Below the pieces are notes generated by a model. That model saw only the letters and a program-made list of their open reading frames with translations. It was not told where the DNA came from and made no database searches. A stretch of 63,473 nucleotides of DNA, from assembly GCF_900114085.1 (NCBI RefSeq), contig NZ_FORU01000016.1, positions 8,143 to 71,615 on the forward strand, written 5' to 3'. Origin of the DNA: Myroides guanonis. GTDB lineage: Bacteria > Bacteroidota > Bacteroidia > Flavobacteriales > Flavobacteriaceae. This document shows positions 8,411 through 18,088 of the stretch, in pieces. Within the stretch, counting starts at the first letter, position 1; every line of letters starts with the position of its first letter. The translations under genes and the position numbers were made by a program.

Positions 8411-9874
8411 CTAGATTACGTTTTTTATAAGTTTACGTATTCTAATGTTTAAGGCTGCATAGATCAATGTCATAATTGGACTAATGATATTGAAAAATGC
8501 ATAAGGGGCATAAGCAAGTGTGTCTATACCTAAAACTCCTGCATGATACGCTCCGCATGTATTCCAAGGGATTAATACGGAGGTTACTGTTCCTGAGTCT
8601 TCTAAGGTTCTACTTAGGTTTTCTGGGGCTAGTCCTTTTTCTTCATAGGCTTTTGCAAACATTTTTCCAGACACTACTATTGATAAATATTGGTCTGACG
8701 CTGTTAAGTTGATTACTACACAACTTGCTACCGTGCTTGCGAATAGTCCAAAAATTGTATGTGCTACTTTTAATAGGGCTTGTGAAATAGTTTTCAATGC
8801 TCCGATTGCTTCCATGGCTCCTCCGAAAAACATGGCACAAATTATTAACCAAACTGTGTTTAGCATAGATGCCATTCCACCTGCTTCGAATAGATTGTTT
8901 AGGCTTTCAAGCGGGGATATAATCTTGATGTCTGTTGTGAGTGCATTCATTATTCCTTTATACCCTGATAGCCAGTTTAATTCTGTGCTTCCTCCAATTT
9001 CTGCTACTAAGTTTGGTTGGAAGATTAGGGCGAAAACTGCTCCCATTAGGGTTCCTAATAGTAGTGAGATCAATGGTTGTACTTTAAATATTATGAGTAG
9101 AACTACAAACAAGGGTACTAGAAAAAGCCACGGGGTTATATAGAAGGTGTCTTTTATGGCTTGTAGTGTTTCTGTAGTGTCTGAGCTTCCTTCATAGCTT
9201 TGTGTGAATCCTAATACTATAAATATAATTAGGGTTAATATAAGTGTTGGAACAGTGGTATATAGCATATATCGGATATGGGTAAATAGATCCGTTCCTG
9301 CCATTACTGGTGCTAGGTTTGTTGTGTCTGATAGTGGGGACATCTTGTCTCCGAAATAGGCTCCTGAAACTACTGCTCCTCCAATCATTCCAAGTGGGAT
9401 TCCCATTGCATTTCCAATTCCTACTAAAGCTATTCCTACTGTTGCAGAAGTGGTCCAAGAACTACCTGTTGCGAGTGATATGATCGCACATATTACAACA
9501 CAGGCTGGTAAAAAGATGGAGGGATGTAAGATTTGCAATCCATAATAAATCATCGTTGGGATTATTCCGCTTAGTAACCAAGCTCCCGAGAGCGATCCTA
9601 CAAATAGTAATATGAAAATGGCATTAGAGGTTTCTTTTATGTTTTGTGTTACTTTTTCTAGTATGTGATCATAGGATACTTTGTTTAAGAGTCCTACTAG
9701 AGTTGCTATAAAACCACCTATTAGCAATATAAATTGGTTGGAACCTGATAAAGAGCTGTCTCCGTATATGAATACATTGATTGCTAATAATACTACTAAT
9801 AGTATTACTGGTATTAATGATAGAAATAGAGAAAGCGGCTTGGTGTTGTTATTTAGGTTTTCTTCCTTAGTCAT
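8411..9874 (-). CDS. nhaC: Na+/H+ antiporter, NhaC family
   Basis: Inner-membrane secondary transporter exchanging sodium for protons. The 487-residue protein is of usual NhaC length and very hydrophobic, with about 11-12 membrane segments; LATGSSWTTSATVG and the GAYFGDKMSPLSDTTNLAP segment (about 175-195) are the characteristic NhaC motifs. Stands alone on the reverse strand, with a 5' leader of about 130 bp if the -7 element at 10009-10016 is its promoter. Confidence 0.92.
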   Translation of the reverse strand: MTKEENLNNNTKPLSLFLSLIPVILLVVLLAINVFIYGDSSLSGSNQFILLIGGFIATLVGLLNKVSYDHILEKVTQNIKETSNAIFILLFVGSLSGAWLLSGIIPTMIYYGLQILHPSIFLPACVVICAIISLATGSSWTTSATVGIALVGIGNAMGIPLGMIGGAVVSGAYFGDKMSPLSDTTNLAPVMAGTDLFTHIRYMLYTTVPTLILTLIIFIVLGFTQSYEGSSDTTETLQAIKDTFYITPWLFLVPLFVVLLIIFKVQPLISLLLGTLMGAVFALIFQPNLVAEIGGSTELNWLSGYKGIMNALTTDIKIISPLESLNNLFEAGGMASMLNTVWLIICAMFFGGAMEAIGALKTISQALLKVAHTIFGLFASTVASCVVINLTASDQYLSIVVSGKMFAKAYEEKGLAPENLSRTLEDSGTVTSVLIPWNTCGAYHAGVLGIDTLAYAPYAFFNIISPIMTLIYAALNIRIRKLIKNVI

Positions 9875-10210
9875 AGGATGGTTGTGTTTTTATTGCTAAT
9901 TTAATTAATTATTGATAGAATTGATAGGGTGAATGTTGAATTTTTATCAATTGGATAGTTGTGTCCGGAATGGGGGAATGAAATTCAATTTCCTTCAATA
10001 GATGATTGCAAAGTTATGAACTCTTTTTTTGTTCTTTTAAAATTTCATACTTCTTTTCTTTTAAGTCTCTAGATGTGCAGAGGGGCTAATTGCATTTTGT
10101 GTGGTAATAGTTAGATGATTGTGATTTTTTATTGACATTGCGATTACTTTTTTTTGAATAAATAGTTTTTATGGCTTCTAAGGAGTAATTTTGCAAAAAA
10201 TTAAAATGTT
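9875..10210. promoter_or_regulatory. Divergent promoter region nhaC / bestrophin
   Basis: Gene-free. A reverse-strand TAACTTTG (10016-10009) fits the -7 consensus and would give nhaC a leader of about 130 nt containing an inverted repeat (TATCAATT with AATTGATA, near 9940). On the forward strand TAATTTTG (10186-10193) lies 17 bp before the bestrophin start. No riboswitch family is recognised. Confidence 0.45.
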
Positions 10211-11137
10211 ATGATTGTAAGAAATAAAAAGCATACTTTAAAAATGCTTTTTACGTGGAGGGGGTCTGTTTTGAAAAAAATATATCCAAGATTAATTATC
10301 TTATTTGCTTTTTCTTTAGCGGTGTATTTTTTTCATGATTACTATCCGCATGTTTTTATTCCTCTTAATATTGCCGCTTTTACTTTATTGGGTATTTCAT
10401 TGGCTATATTCTTAGGGTTCTGTAATAGTGCTGCTTACGATCGTTATTGGGAGGGTAGGAAGTTATGGGGTAGTTTAATGATTCACTCCCGCTCTTTGAC
10501 TTATCAGATTTTGAATTATATTGAAGAGAAGGATGGTTTTACTAAAGAGGAGAAGAAGGTTGGTGTGAATTTGATTATTGCATTTTGTTATGCTTTGAAA
10601 AACCAGTTGAGAAAAGAGGAGGATTCTAGTGTTTTGAAAAGATATATGAGTCCAGAAGTTTATAATCGCATAAAGTCTAATCGTTTTATTCCTTCTGCTA
10701 TTTTGCATGAGCTTACGAATTGGATTAACTTACAACATAAAGCGGGTAGAATTGATACAATTACTCAGGCACGAATAGATCAAAATATTAATGAGCTTTC
10801 TTCAATTTTAGCTGGTTGTGAACGTATTGTACATACGGGGATTCCTTTTGCTTATTTTGTTTTGCTTGATAGAACTGTATATATCTATTGTTTTATTCTT
10901 CCTTTTGGATTGATTGAAACTATCAATTGGGCTATGCCGTTATTTGTAACTTTCGTCGGTTATTCTTTTATTGCTTTGGATGCTATTGTTGCAGAGATTG
11001 CAGAACCGTTTGGAACTGAGGAGAACGATTTGGCTCTTACTCAGATTTGTCAGAATATAGAGCATTCTCTTGCTGAGATTGCAGATCTACCATTACCAGA
11101 TATTTCTTCACCTAACGATAAGTTTGTGATACAGTAA
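10211..11137 (+). CDS. Bestrophin family anion channel
   Basis: Pentameric membrane channel family (bestrophin/UPF0187). The 308-residue protein shows the family pattern: a basic N terminus, two membrane segments (about 25-70), the SAAYDRYWEGRKLWG motif (about 73-88), a long cytoplasmic helical middle, and two C-terminal membrane segments (about 215-265). Bacterial relatives conduct ions such as sodium or chloride; the ion here is unknown. Single gene between its own promoter and terminator. Confidence 0.9.
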   Translation: MIVRNKKHTLKMLFTWRGSVLKKIYPRLIILFAFSLAVYFFHDYYPHVFIPLNIAAFTLLGISLAIFLGFCNSAAYDRYWEGRKLWGSLMIHSRSLTYQILNYIEEKDGFTKEEKKVGVNLIIAFCYALKNQLRKEEDSSVLKRYMSPEVYNRIKSNRFIPSAILHELTNWINLQHKAGRIDTITQARIDQNINELSSILAGCERIVHTGIPFAYFVLLDRTVYIYCFILPFGLIETINWAMPLFVTFVGYSFIALDAIVAEIAEPFGTEENDLALTQICQNIEHSLAEIADLPLPDISSPNDKFVIQ

Positions 11138-11160
11138 TGTATTAATGACTTATAAGTGAT

Positions 11161-11192
11161 CCCAAAATACATCGTGTTTTGGGGTTTCTTTT
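11161..11192 (+). terminator. Terminator of the bestrophin gene
   Basis: Stem CCCAAAA (11161-11167) with TTTTGGG (11177-11183), then a tract of mostly T. It lies 23 bp past the stop codon. Confidence 0.7.
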
Positions 11193-11204
11193 TTTTGATT
11201 TTTT

Positions 11205-11415
11205 GATTTGTGAATGCGTTTATTCGCTAATTTGTAAAGGAGAAAAGGAGATAATGCGCTAATTTGTTGATTTGTGAATTCGGTTATTCGCTAATTTGTA
11301 AAGGAGCAAGGAGCAAGGAGGCTAAGGGTAAAGAAGTAAAGAGGCTAATGAGTTAAGGGGTTAAGGAACAAAGAAGCTAATGCGTTAATTTGTGAATTCG
11401 GTTATTGATACGGGA
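11205..11415. repeat. Composite intergenic repeat, left of the acyl-CoA synthetase
   Basis: Contains near-identical copies of a module reading roughly GAATTCGGTTATTCGCTAATTTG (about 11217-11240, 11273-11298, partial at 11393-11407), joined to short stretches of the degenerate purine-rich octamer GARGYWAA (11299-11380). No coding frame. The same two elements recur on the other side of the neighbouring gene (13260-13952). Confidence 0.7.
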
Positions 11416-11518
11416 CGGTGCAAAGAGATAATGGTAACAAAACGCAAAAACAAATAAACGCAAAACCGCTAAAGGGTTTTAAACGAAATTGCGGACCGTA
11501 GCCCGCAATGATTGTGTG

Positions 11519-13210
11519 TTATTTTTTATAGTCGAATTCTAATTCAACGATTTCTTTTTTGGCTATTCGGGCCGCTTGTAGAGCTCGTAGTTCTACTCTT
11601 CGTATTTTACCGCTGATTGTCTTCGGTAGTTCTTTTACGAATTCTATTTTTCTAGGTATTTTATAGGGTGCCAATTGCGCTCGACTGTATGTAAATAGCT
11701 CTTTGGCTAATCCTTCTGATGCTTGGCTGAAATCATTTAATATGATAAAGGCTTTTACTTCAAATCCTTTTATTGGATGAGGGCTAGCTACTACTGCTGA
11801 CTCAAGTACACTCTCGTGTTCTAATAAAACGCTTTCTACTTCAAATGGTCCGATGCGATAGTCCGATGCTTTAATGACATCGTCGTCTCTTCCGATAAAC
11901 CAAATATATCCGTCTTCGTCTTTATAGGCTTTGTCTCCCGTGAAATAGACTCCGTTTCTAAATACTTCTTTTTGCTTTTCTTTATCGTATAAATATCCTT
12001 TGAATAAACCGTTTGGTTTTTCTGTGCTTGTATTGATACAGATGTTTCCTTCTTCATTTATTGGTAATTCTTTTCCTTCATCGTCTGCGATAATGACTTC
12101 GTATAGAAAGGTGGGTTTTCCCATTGAACCATATTTTATTGGTTTGCCTGGTAAGTTGGCTACCATACAGGTGCTTTCGGTTTGTCCAAATCCATCTCTT
12201 ATTACGATGTTAGTACCTTTTTTCCACTCTTCTATTACTTCTGGGTTTAATGGTTCTCCAGCCGCAACACATTCTTTTAGTTGGAAGTTATATGATTTTA
12301 AGTTTTCTTGAATTAATAAACGATATACGGTTGGTGGTGCACAAAGTGTAGTTATTTGGTGTTTTTCTATTAGTGATAGAGTTGTTTTGGCATCAAAGCG
12401 ATCAATGGTGTGATGTGCAAATATGGTTGCCCCTGCATTCCATGGTGCGAATACACTGCTCCAAGCGAATTTAGCCCATCCTGGTTGAGATATGTTGTAA
12501 TGGATGTCGTTGTTTTGAATGCCAATCCAAGAGGATGTTGTAAGGTGTCCTAGTGGGTGGCTTAATTGAGTGTGACAAACTATTTTTGGCATTCCAGTGG
12601 TACCTGAAGTGAAAAACATGAACAAAGTATCGTCTGGTTTGGTGTGAGCGCTTTCTGCTTCTGTTTTATGTTTATCTAGTTCTGAAAGGGTATGCCATCC
12701 ATCTCTTGTTCCTTCTGCTATTATTTTTACGGTTATTTTATGCCCGCTGTTTTTTTCTGCTTCGTCTATTTTTTCTGCGTTATCTTGGTCGGATATTACT
12801 ACTTTAGGATTAGTCTTTTCAAATCGATATGACAAGTCTTTTGCATCTAATATCGAAGCTGCTGGTACTAATTGAAAACCTCCTTTTATGGTTGCTAGTA
12901 TGGCTACCCAATTGATGCGCTGTAACATTAATTGTGTTAGTATGGTGTCTCCTTGTTTAATTCCTTTTGACCGCAAAAAGTTGATTAACTGGTTGTATCT
13001 ATTGTGCAGGGTTAAAAAAGTGTAGGCTTTTGTCTCTTTTCCATCTGTCCACAATAGAGCGGTTTTTTCTGGGTGATTATTTAGGTGTATTCCTTCAAAT
13101 ATTTCTTGTACCCAATTGAATTTTTCTGGCTTTTTTATTTCTAATTCATTGAGTCTGTCGAAATCGCGTTCCTTTATTAAGGTGTTGATTTTTTCAAATA
13201 ATTCTTTCAT
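11519..13210 (-). CDS. AMP-dependent acyl-CoA synthetase (medium-chain/acetyl-CoA ligase type)
   Basis: Activates a carboxylic acid to acyl-AMP and then acyl-CoA. The 563-residue protein has the P-loop FTSGTTGMPK (about 202-211), the RDGFGQTES motif (about 338-346), YFTGDKAYKDEDGY and the hinge GRDDDVIKASDYRIGP (about 437-452), and the catalytic C-terminal lysine in PKTISGKIRR. The overall pattern is closest to bacterial medium-chain acyl-CoA synthetases (AcsM type) rather than to Acs proper; the substrate is not determined. It stands alone and is bracketed by repeat-rich spacers on both sides. Confidence 0.87.
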   Translation of the reverse strand: MKELFEKINTLIKERDFDRLNELEIKKPEKFNWVQEIFEGIHLNNHPEKTALLWTDGKETKAYTFLTLHNRYNQLINFLRSKGIKQGDTILTQLMLQRINWVAILATIKGGFQLVPAASILDAKDLSYRFEKTNPKVVISDQDNAEKIDEAEKNSGHKITVKIIAEGTRDGWHTLSELDKHKTEAESAHTKPDDTLFMFFTSGTTGMPKIVCHTQLSHPLGHLTTSSWIGIQNNDIHYNISQPGWAKFAWSSVFAPWNAGATIFAHHTIDRFDAKTTLSLIEKHQITTLCAPPTVYRLLIQENLKSYNFQLKECVAAGEPLNPEVIEEWKKGTNIVIRDGFGQTESTCMVANLPGKPIKYGSMGKPTFLYEVIIADDEGKELPINEEGNICINTSTEKPNGLFKGYLYDKEKQKEVFRNGVYFTGDKAYKDEDGYIWFIGRDDDVIKASDYRIGPFEVESVLLEHESVLESAVVASPHPIKGFEVKAFIILNDFSQASEGLAKELFTYSRAQLAPYKIPRKIEFVKELPKTISGKIRRVELRALQAARIAKKEIVELEFDYKK

Positions 13211-13259
13211 TTTTTTAATTGTTATAGTGTGTTTGCTTTGTTTCTAGAAAACTAAATAT

Positions 13260-13335
13260 ATGAAAAATATTGAGAATGTGTGAATTCGTTTATTAGTGAA
13301 TTTGTAGATGCGATGATTTGGTTGTTCGCTAATTT
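13260..13335. repeat. Diverged copies of the GAATTCG/GCTAATTTG module
   Basis: Sequence around 13276-13300 and 13315-13335 repeats the module seen left of the synthetase gene (GTGAATTCG, TTATT, TTCGCTAATTTG). It leads straight into the octamer array. Confidence 0.6.
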
Positions 13336-13952
13336 GAAAAGAGTAAAGAAGCAAAGAAGCAAAGAGGCAAAGAGGCTAAGAAGCAAGAAGCTAAGAAGCA
13401 AGAAGCAAAGAAGCAAAGAAGCAAAGAGGCTAAGAAGCAAAGGGGTTAAGAAGTAAAGAGGCTAAGAAGTAAAGAGGCTAAGAAGTAAAGAGGCTAAGAA
13501 GTAAAGAGGTTGAGAAGCAAAGAAGTTGAGAAGCAAAGAGGTTGAGAAGCAAGAAGCTAAGGAGTAAAGAAGCTAAGGAGTAAAGAAGCTAAGGAGTAAA
13601 AAAGCTAAGGAGTAAAGAAGCTAAGGAGCAAAGAAGCTAAGGAGCAAAGAGGCTAAGAAGCAAAGAGGTTGAGAAGCAAAGAGGTTGAGAAGCAAAGAGG
13701 TTGAGAAGCAAAGAGGTTGAGAAGTAAAGGGGTTAAGAAGTTAAGAAGTAAAGAGGCTAAGAAGCAAAGAGGTTGAGAAGCAAAGAAGCTAAGGAGCAAA
13801 GAAGCTAAGGAGCAAAGAGGCTAAGAAGCAAAGAGGCTAAGAAGCAAAGAGGCTAAGGAGCTAAGGAGCAAAGAGGTTGAGAAGCAAGAAGCTAAGGAGT
13901 AAAGAAGCTAAGGAGTAAAGAAGCAAAGAGGCTAAGAAGCAAAGAGGCTAGG
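13336..13952. repeat. Degenerate octamer tandem array (GARGYWAA), about 610 bp
   Basis: About 75 copies of an 8-bp unit, mostly GAAGCAAA, GAGGCTAA, GAGGTTGA, GAAGTAAA and GGAGTAAA. Units pair into 16-bp dimers that are locally homogenised: several GTAAAGAGGCTAAGAA in 13450-13510, several GTAAAGAAGCTAAGGA in 13560-13625, several GCAAAGAGGTTGAGAA in 13660-13725. The forward strand is almost all purine. The unit length is not a multiple of three and in-frame stops are frequent, so it is not a coding repeat. No spacers like those of a CRISPR array. Confidence 0.9.
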
Positions 13953-14181
13953 GAGACATTAGAGTCAAAGAGGTATTGGTAATAAAACATAGAAATGCTG
14001 GAACTTAAAAAATACAGAAATGCATAAAAAAAGTAAAAGATATAAAAACGAACTAATTAGAGTGTTTTTGACTTATTCTTGTGCTGGAAAATAGGGTGTT
14101 TAAAACATAGGTATAATATGGGTTAAATAGTTTAGTGATTGACTAAATAATTATTTAAATTTAACGCCTTTACAACCAGCT
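13953..14181. other. Spacer and promoter region before the E1 gene
   Basis: AT-rich, gene-free stretch after the octamer array. It should contain the promoter of the E1 dehydrogenase, but I find no exact TAnnTTTG match close to the start. Confidence 0.3.
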
Positions 14182-16167
14182 ATGAAAAACTTACAATTTG
14201 ATAAAGGTAGTCTTAGTGATTCTCTTTTATTAGAACTATATAAAATGCTTCTGAAACCGCGTATGGTGGAGGAAAAGATGTTGATTCTTATTCGTCAAGG
14301 AAAGGTTTCGAAATGGTTTTCGGGAATAGGTCAAGAGGCTATTTCTATTGGTGTTTCTTCTGTATTAGATGCCGATGAGTATATTTTGCCGATGCATAGG
14401 AATCTTGGAGTTTTTACTTCTAGGGGTATTCCTTTATATCGCTTGTTTTCTCAATGGCAGGGTAAGGGTGATGGTTTTACAAAAGGTAGGGATCGTTCTT
14501 TTCATTTTGGTACTCAAGAGTACAAAATAGTTGGAATGATTTCGCATTTAGGTCCCCAACTTGGTGTTGCAGATGGTATTGCTTTGGCTCATAAACTGAG
14601 AAAAGAGAAGAAAATCACTGCTGTTTTTACTGGTGAGGGTGCTACTTCTGAAGGGGATTTTCATGAGGCATTGAATGTGGCTTCTGTTTGGGATCTTCCT
14701 GTGTTGTTTGTTGTTGAAAATAATGGTTATGGGCTTTCTACTCCTACCAATGAGCAGTATAGATGTGAAAACCTAGCTGATAAGGGTGTTGGCTATGGTA
14801 TGGAGAGTCATATTATTGATGGTAATAATATTCTGGAGATTTATCAGAAGTTAGATGTCATTGTTAAATCTATGCGCGAAAATCCTCGTCCTGTTTTAAT
14901 TGAATTTAAAACTTTTAGAATGAGAGGGCATGAGGAGGCTAGTGGAACAAAGTATGTGCCTAAGGATTTGATGGAGATGTGGGCGAAGAAGGATCCTGTT
15001 GAAAATTATAAACAATACTTGTTCGAAATAGGTATTTTAACTACTGAGTTAGATACTGAAATTCGCGAGGGTTTTAAAGTTGAAATCGAAACAGATTGGT
15101 TAAAAGGTCAAGAGGAAGAGGAGATTGTAGCTGATTTAGATACGGAGTTGAGAGATATGTATGCTCCTTTTGATTTTATTGATGAGAAACCTATTTTGGA
15201 AACAAAGAATATTCGATTTATTGATGCAATTTCAGAGTCTTTAAGGGAGTCTTTTGAGCGTCATCCTAATTTAGTGATGATGGGGCAAGATATTGCAGAA
15301 TATGGAGGTGCTTTTAAAATATCTGAAGGTTTCGTGAATTTATTTGGAAAGGATCGTATCCGAAATACTCCGATTTGTGAAAGCTCTATAGTGTCTGTTG
15401 GTATGGGGCTATCTATTAATAGACAGAAGGCAATTGTTGAAATGCAGTTTGCAGATTTTGTTTCAACGGGTTTTAATCCGATTGTGAATTACTTAGCAAA
15501 GAACCATTATAGATGGAATGAAAAGGCTGATGTTGTGGTTCGTATGCCTTGTGGTGGAGGAACTCAAGCTGGACCTTTTCACTCTCAAACTAATGAGGCT
15601 TGGTTTACAAAAACTCCTGGGTTAAAGGTGGTTTATCCTGCGTTTCCAATGGATGCTAAGGGATTGTTGAATACGGCTATTAATGATCCAAATCCTGTTA
15701 TGTTTTTTGAACATAAGATGTTGTATAGAAGTATTTATCAAGAGGTACCTACAAATTATTATACGATACCGTTTGGTAAAGCAGCTTTGGTTAGGGAAGG
15801 TGATGAGGTGACTATTATTAGTTTTGGAGCAGGTGTGCATTGGGCGCTTGAGATTTTAGATAAGAATAAAGATATAAAGGCTGATTTATTAGATCTGAGA
15901 ACTTTACATCCTTTGGATGTTGAGTCCATTTATGAATCGGTAAAGAAAACGAATAGAGTTATCATATTGCAAGAGGATTCCTTGTTTGGGGGTATTGCAA
16001 GTGATATCTCGGCCATGATTATGGAAAACTGTTTTGAGTATTTGGATGCCCCTGTGAAAAGGGTAGCAAGTATTGAAACGGCTATTCCTTTTGTGAAAGC
16101 TTTAGAGGATCAATATTTACCTAAGGGTAGATTTGAAAAAGCGCTATTGGAGCTAATAGCATATTAA
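14182..16167 (+). CDS. 2-oxoacid dehydrogenase E1, fused alpha and beta subunits (branched-chain type)
   Basis: Thiamine diphosphate-dependent decarboxylase component of a 2-oxoacid dehydrogenase complex. Residues 1-330 are E1-alpha, with the cofactor motif [14 protein letters not shown] through VVENNGYG (about 152-188); residues 345-661 are E1-beta ([24 protein letters not shown] onward, about 348). The two chains, separate in most bacteria, are joined here. No E2 or E3 gene is adjacent, so those are supplied elsewhere. Branched-chain substrates are the best guess from overall similarity; pyruvate cannot be excluded. Followed by purC 25 bp later. Confidence 0.85.
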   Translation: MKNLQFDKGSLSDSLLLELYKMLLKPRMVEEKMLILIRQGKVSKWFSGIGQEAISIGVSSVLDADEYILPMHRNLGVFTSRGIPLYRLFSQWQGKGDGFTKGRDRSFHFGTQEYKIVGMISHLGPQLGVADGIALAHKLRKEKKITAVFTGEGATSEGDFHEALNVASVWDLPVLFVVENNGYGLSTPTNEQYRCENLADKGVGYGMESHIIDGNNILEIYQKLDVIVKSMRENPRPVLIEFKTFRMRGHEEASGTKYVPKDLMEMWAKKDPVENYKQYLFEIGILTTELDTEIREGFKVEIETDWLKGQEEEEIVADLDTELRDMYAPFDFIDEKPILETKNIRFIDAISESLRESFERHPNLVMMGQDIAEYGGAFKISEGFVNLFGKDRIRNTPICESSIVSVGMGLSINRQKAIVEMQFADFVSTGFNPIVNYLAKNHYRWNEKADVVVRMPCGGGTQAGPFHSQTNEAWFTKTPGLKVVYPAFPMDAKGLLNTAINDPNPVMFFEHKMLYRSIYQEVPTNYYTIPFGKAALVREGDEVTIISFGAGVHWALEILDKNKDIKADLLDLRTLHPLDVESIYESVKKTNRVIILQEDSLFGGIASDISAMIMENCFEYLDAPVKRVASIETAIPFVKALEDQYLPKGRFEKALLELIAY

Positions 16168-16192
16168 GTTAAAAGAACTACACAATTTTTAT

Positions 16193-17146
16193 ATGATGAA
16201 TACAATCACAAAAACCAATTTTAAATTCCCAAATCAGACTTCCGTTTATCACGGAAAAGTACGTGAGGTTTACACTATCAATGATGATTTATTGGTGATG
16301 ATTGCAACGGATCGACTATCTGCATTTGATGTAGTAATGCCTAAAGGGATTCCTTATAAAGGACAGATTTTGAATCAAATTGCCATGAAGTTTATGGAGC
16401 AAACTAAAGATATTGTTCCAAATTGGCTGATTGCAAGTCCTGATCCCAATGTTTCTGTTGGAAAGGTTTGTGATCCTTTTAAGGTGGAAATGGTTATTAG
16501 GGGCTATTTGTCTGGTCATGCAGCGCGTGAATATGCAGAGGGAAAAAGAGTGCTTTGTGGGGTTGCTTTGCCTGAAGGATTAAAAGAAAATGATGCTTTT
16601 GAGAAACCAATTATCACACCATCTACTAAAGAGGATTTAGGGTTGCATGATGAAGATATTTCTAGAGAGGATATTTTGAGTAGAGGAATTGTAAGTGAAG
16701 AGGATTATTTAGTGTTGGAAAAGTACACACATGCTCTTTATAAAAGAGGTACTGAAATTGCTGACAAACAAGGACTGATTTTAGTGGATACTAAGTATGA
16801 GTTTGGTAAGACTAAGGATGGTGAGATAGTGTTGATTGATGAGATTCATACTCCTGATTCTTCTCGCTATTTTTATAAGGATGGCTATGAGGAGAGACAA
16901 AAGAATGGGGAAGCTCAGAAACAGCTTTCAAAGGAGTTTGTGAGACAATGGTTGATTGGTAATGGTTTTCAGGGTAAAGAAGGGCAAGAAGTGCCGATGA
17001 TGTCGGATGAATATATACAAACGGTTTCTGATAGATATATTGAGTTGTATGAAAATATACTTGGAGAGAAGTTTGTGAAAGCACCGGTTTCAAATATTGA
17101 AGAAAGAATTGAACAAAACGTGTTGAATTTTTTACAGCACTACTAA
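16193..17146 (+). CDS. purC: Phosphoribosylaminoimidazole-succinocarboxamide synthase
   Basis: Joins CAIR and aspartate in purine synthesis. The 317-residue protein contains the SAICAR synthetase motifs YHGKVREVY (about 18-26), [18 protein letters not shown] (about 43-60), [12 protein letters not shown] (about 102-113) and [14 protein letters not shown] (about 219-232). Two ATG codons occur in tandem; the first is used, as homologues have one residue before the Asn-Thr. Same strand and close spacing to E1 upstream and the nitroreductase 10 bp downstream. Confidence 0.95.
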   Translation: MMNTITKTNFKFPNQTSVYHGKVREVYTINDDLLVMIATDRLSAFDVVMPKGIPYKGQILNQIAMKFMEQTKDIVPNWLIASPDPNVSVGKVCDPFKVEMVIRGYLSGHAAREYAEGKRVLCGVALPEGLKENDAFEKPIITPSTKEDLGLHDEDISREDILSRGIVSEEDYLVLEKYTHALYKRGTEIADKQGLILVDTKYEFGKTKDGEIVLIDEIHTPDSSRYFYKDGYEERQKNGEAQKQLSKEFVRQWLIGNGFQGKEGQEVPMMSDEYIQTVSDRYIELYENILGEKFVKAPVSNIEERIEQNVLNFLQHY

Positions 17147-17156
17147 AAAATATAGA

Positions 17157-17789
17157 ATGAACTTATTGAATGATTTACAATGGCGCTATGCTACCAAAAG
17201 AATGAATGGTAAGCATGTCCCAAATGAGAAAGTAATGCAGGTTATTGAAGCGGCTCGCTTAGCTCCAACGTCCTCTGGACTACAACCTTTTAAAGTTGTA
17301 ATGATTGAGGATATTGAGATTCGCAAGAAAATTGCTCCTATTGCTATGAATCAGAAACAGATTACTGAGTGTTCTCATTTATTGGTTTTTGCTGCTTGGG
17401 ACTCTTATACTCAAGAGCGCATGGATAGTGTTTTTGATAATATGGAAGCAATTCGTGAATTGCCTAAAGGAGAAATGAACGAGTTTAAAAATTCTGTTTC
17501 AAAGTCTATGCAAGCTAAGTCTGAGCATGAACAATATCATCATGCGGCTAGACAGGCTTATATTGGTTTTGGTATGGCTATCGCTGCTGCTGCTGAATTG
17601 AGAATTGATGCTTCTCCTATGGAGGGTTTTCACAATGATGAGTTAGATGTGTTTCTAGGATTGGATAAGTTGGGATTGAAAAGTGTTACTTTATTAGCCC
17701 TAGGGTATCGAAATGAAGAGGAGGATTGGTTGTTGCCAATGAAGAAAGTTCGTTTCCCGTTAGAAGATTTTTTAATTGAAGTGAAATAA
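17157..17789 (+). CDS. NAD(P)H-dependent nitroreductase family oxidoreductase
   Basis: FMN-dependent flavoenzyme of the nitroreductase fold, 210 residues. The FMN/phosphate-binding opening YATKRMNGKHVP (about 11-22), AARLAPTSSGLQPFKVV (about 30-46) and the GMAIAAAAELRID helix (about 140-152) match the NfsB-like group. Natural substrate unknown (quinones, nitro compounds or dihydropteridine are all possible). Lies directly after purC and ends at a strong terminator. Confidence 0.88.
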   Translation: MNLLNDLQWRYATKRMNGKHVPNEKVMQVIEAARLAPTSSGLQPFKVVMIEDIEIRKKIAPIAMNQKQITECSHLLVFAAWDSYTQERMDSVFDNMEAIRELPKGEMNEFKNSVSKSMQAKSEHEQYHHAARQAYIGFGMAIAAAAELRIDASPMEGFHNDELDVFLGLDKLGLKSVTLLALGYRNEEEDWLLPMKKVRFPLEDFLIEVK

Positions 17790-17790
17790 T

Positions 17791-17824
17791 AAAAAAGCTA
17801 TCTCCAAAAGAGGTAGCTTTTTTT
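17791..17824 (+). terminator. Terminator after the nitroreductase gene
   Basis: Twelve-pair stem (17793-17805 with 17809-17821 region, loop CAAAA) with A6 before and T7 after; follows the stop by 2 bp. Confidence 0.85.
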
Positions 17825-18088
17825 GTGTTTATGGTATTAGGGTTTGTGGAAATCGGAGGTTATTTCATCTTAATATCGTTTTTGTTGTTTTGCATATAGT
17901 GCAATGTTTTAGTGTTTATGAGCTAAGTAATTTTGTTATTTTCAATTGAATCAATGCTTTGGTTGTAATTGTTTAATATAAATTAGTGTTATTTGTTGAG
18001 TTAAGTCTTTTTTTATATTAGTATAATTTGACGGATTGTACTATATTCGTAGCTTGTAAATTTTGAATATTTTACTATTAGATATACT

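Noticed and set aside
9875..10210. Ion-sensing riboswitch before nhaC
   Set aside because: The hairpin with an 18-nt loop is too weak and matches no known riboswitch core.
13252..13440. Reverse-strand ORF of leucine and serine repeats
   Set aside because: It is the translation of the octamer repeat read by chance; composition follows the repeat unit, and most of the array has in-frame stops.
13336..13952. CRISPR array
   Set aside because: The repeated units are only 8-16 bp with no unique spacers, and no cas genes are present.
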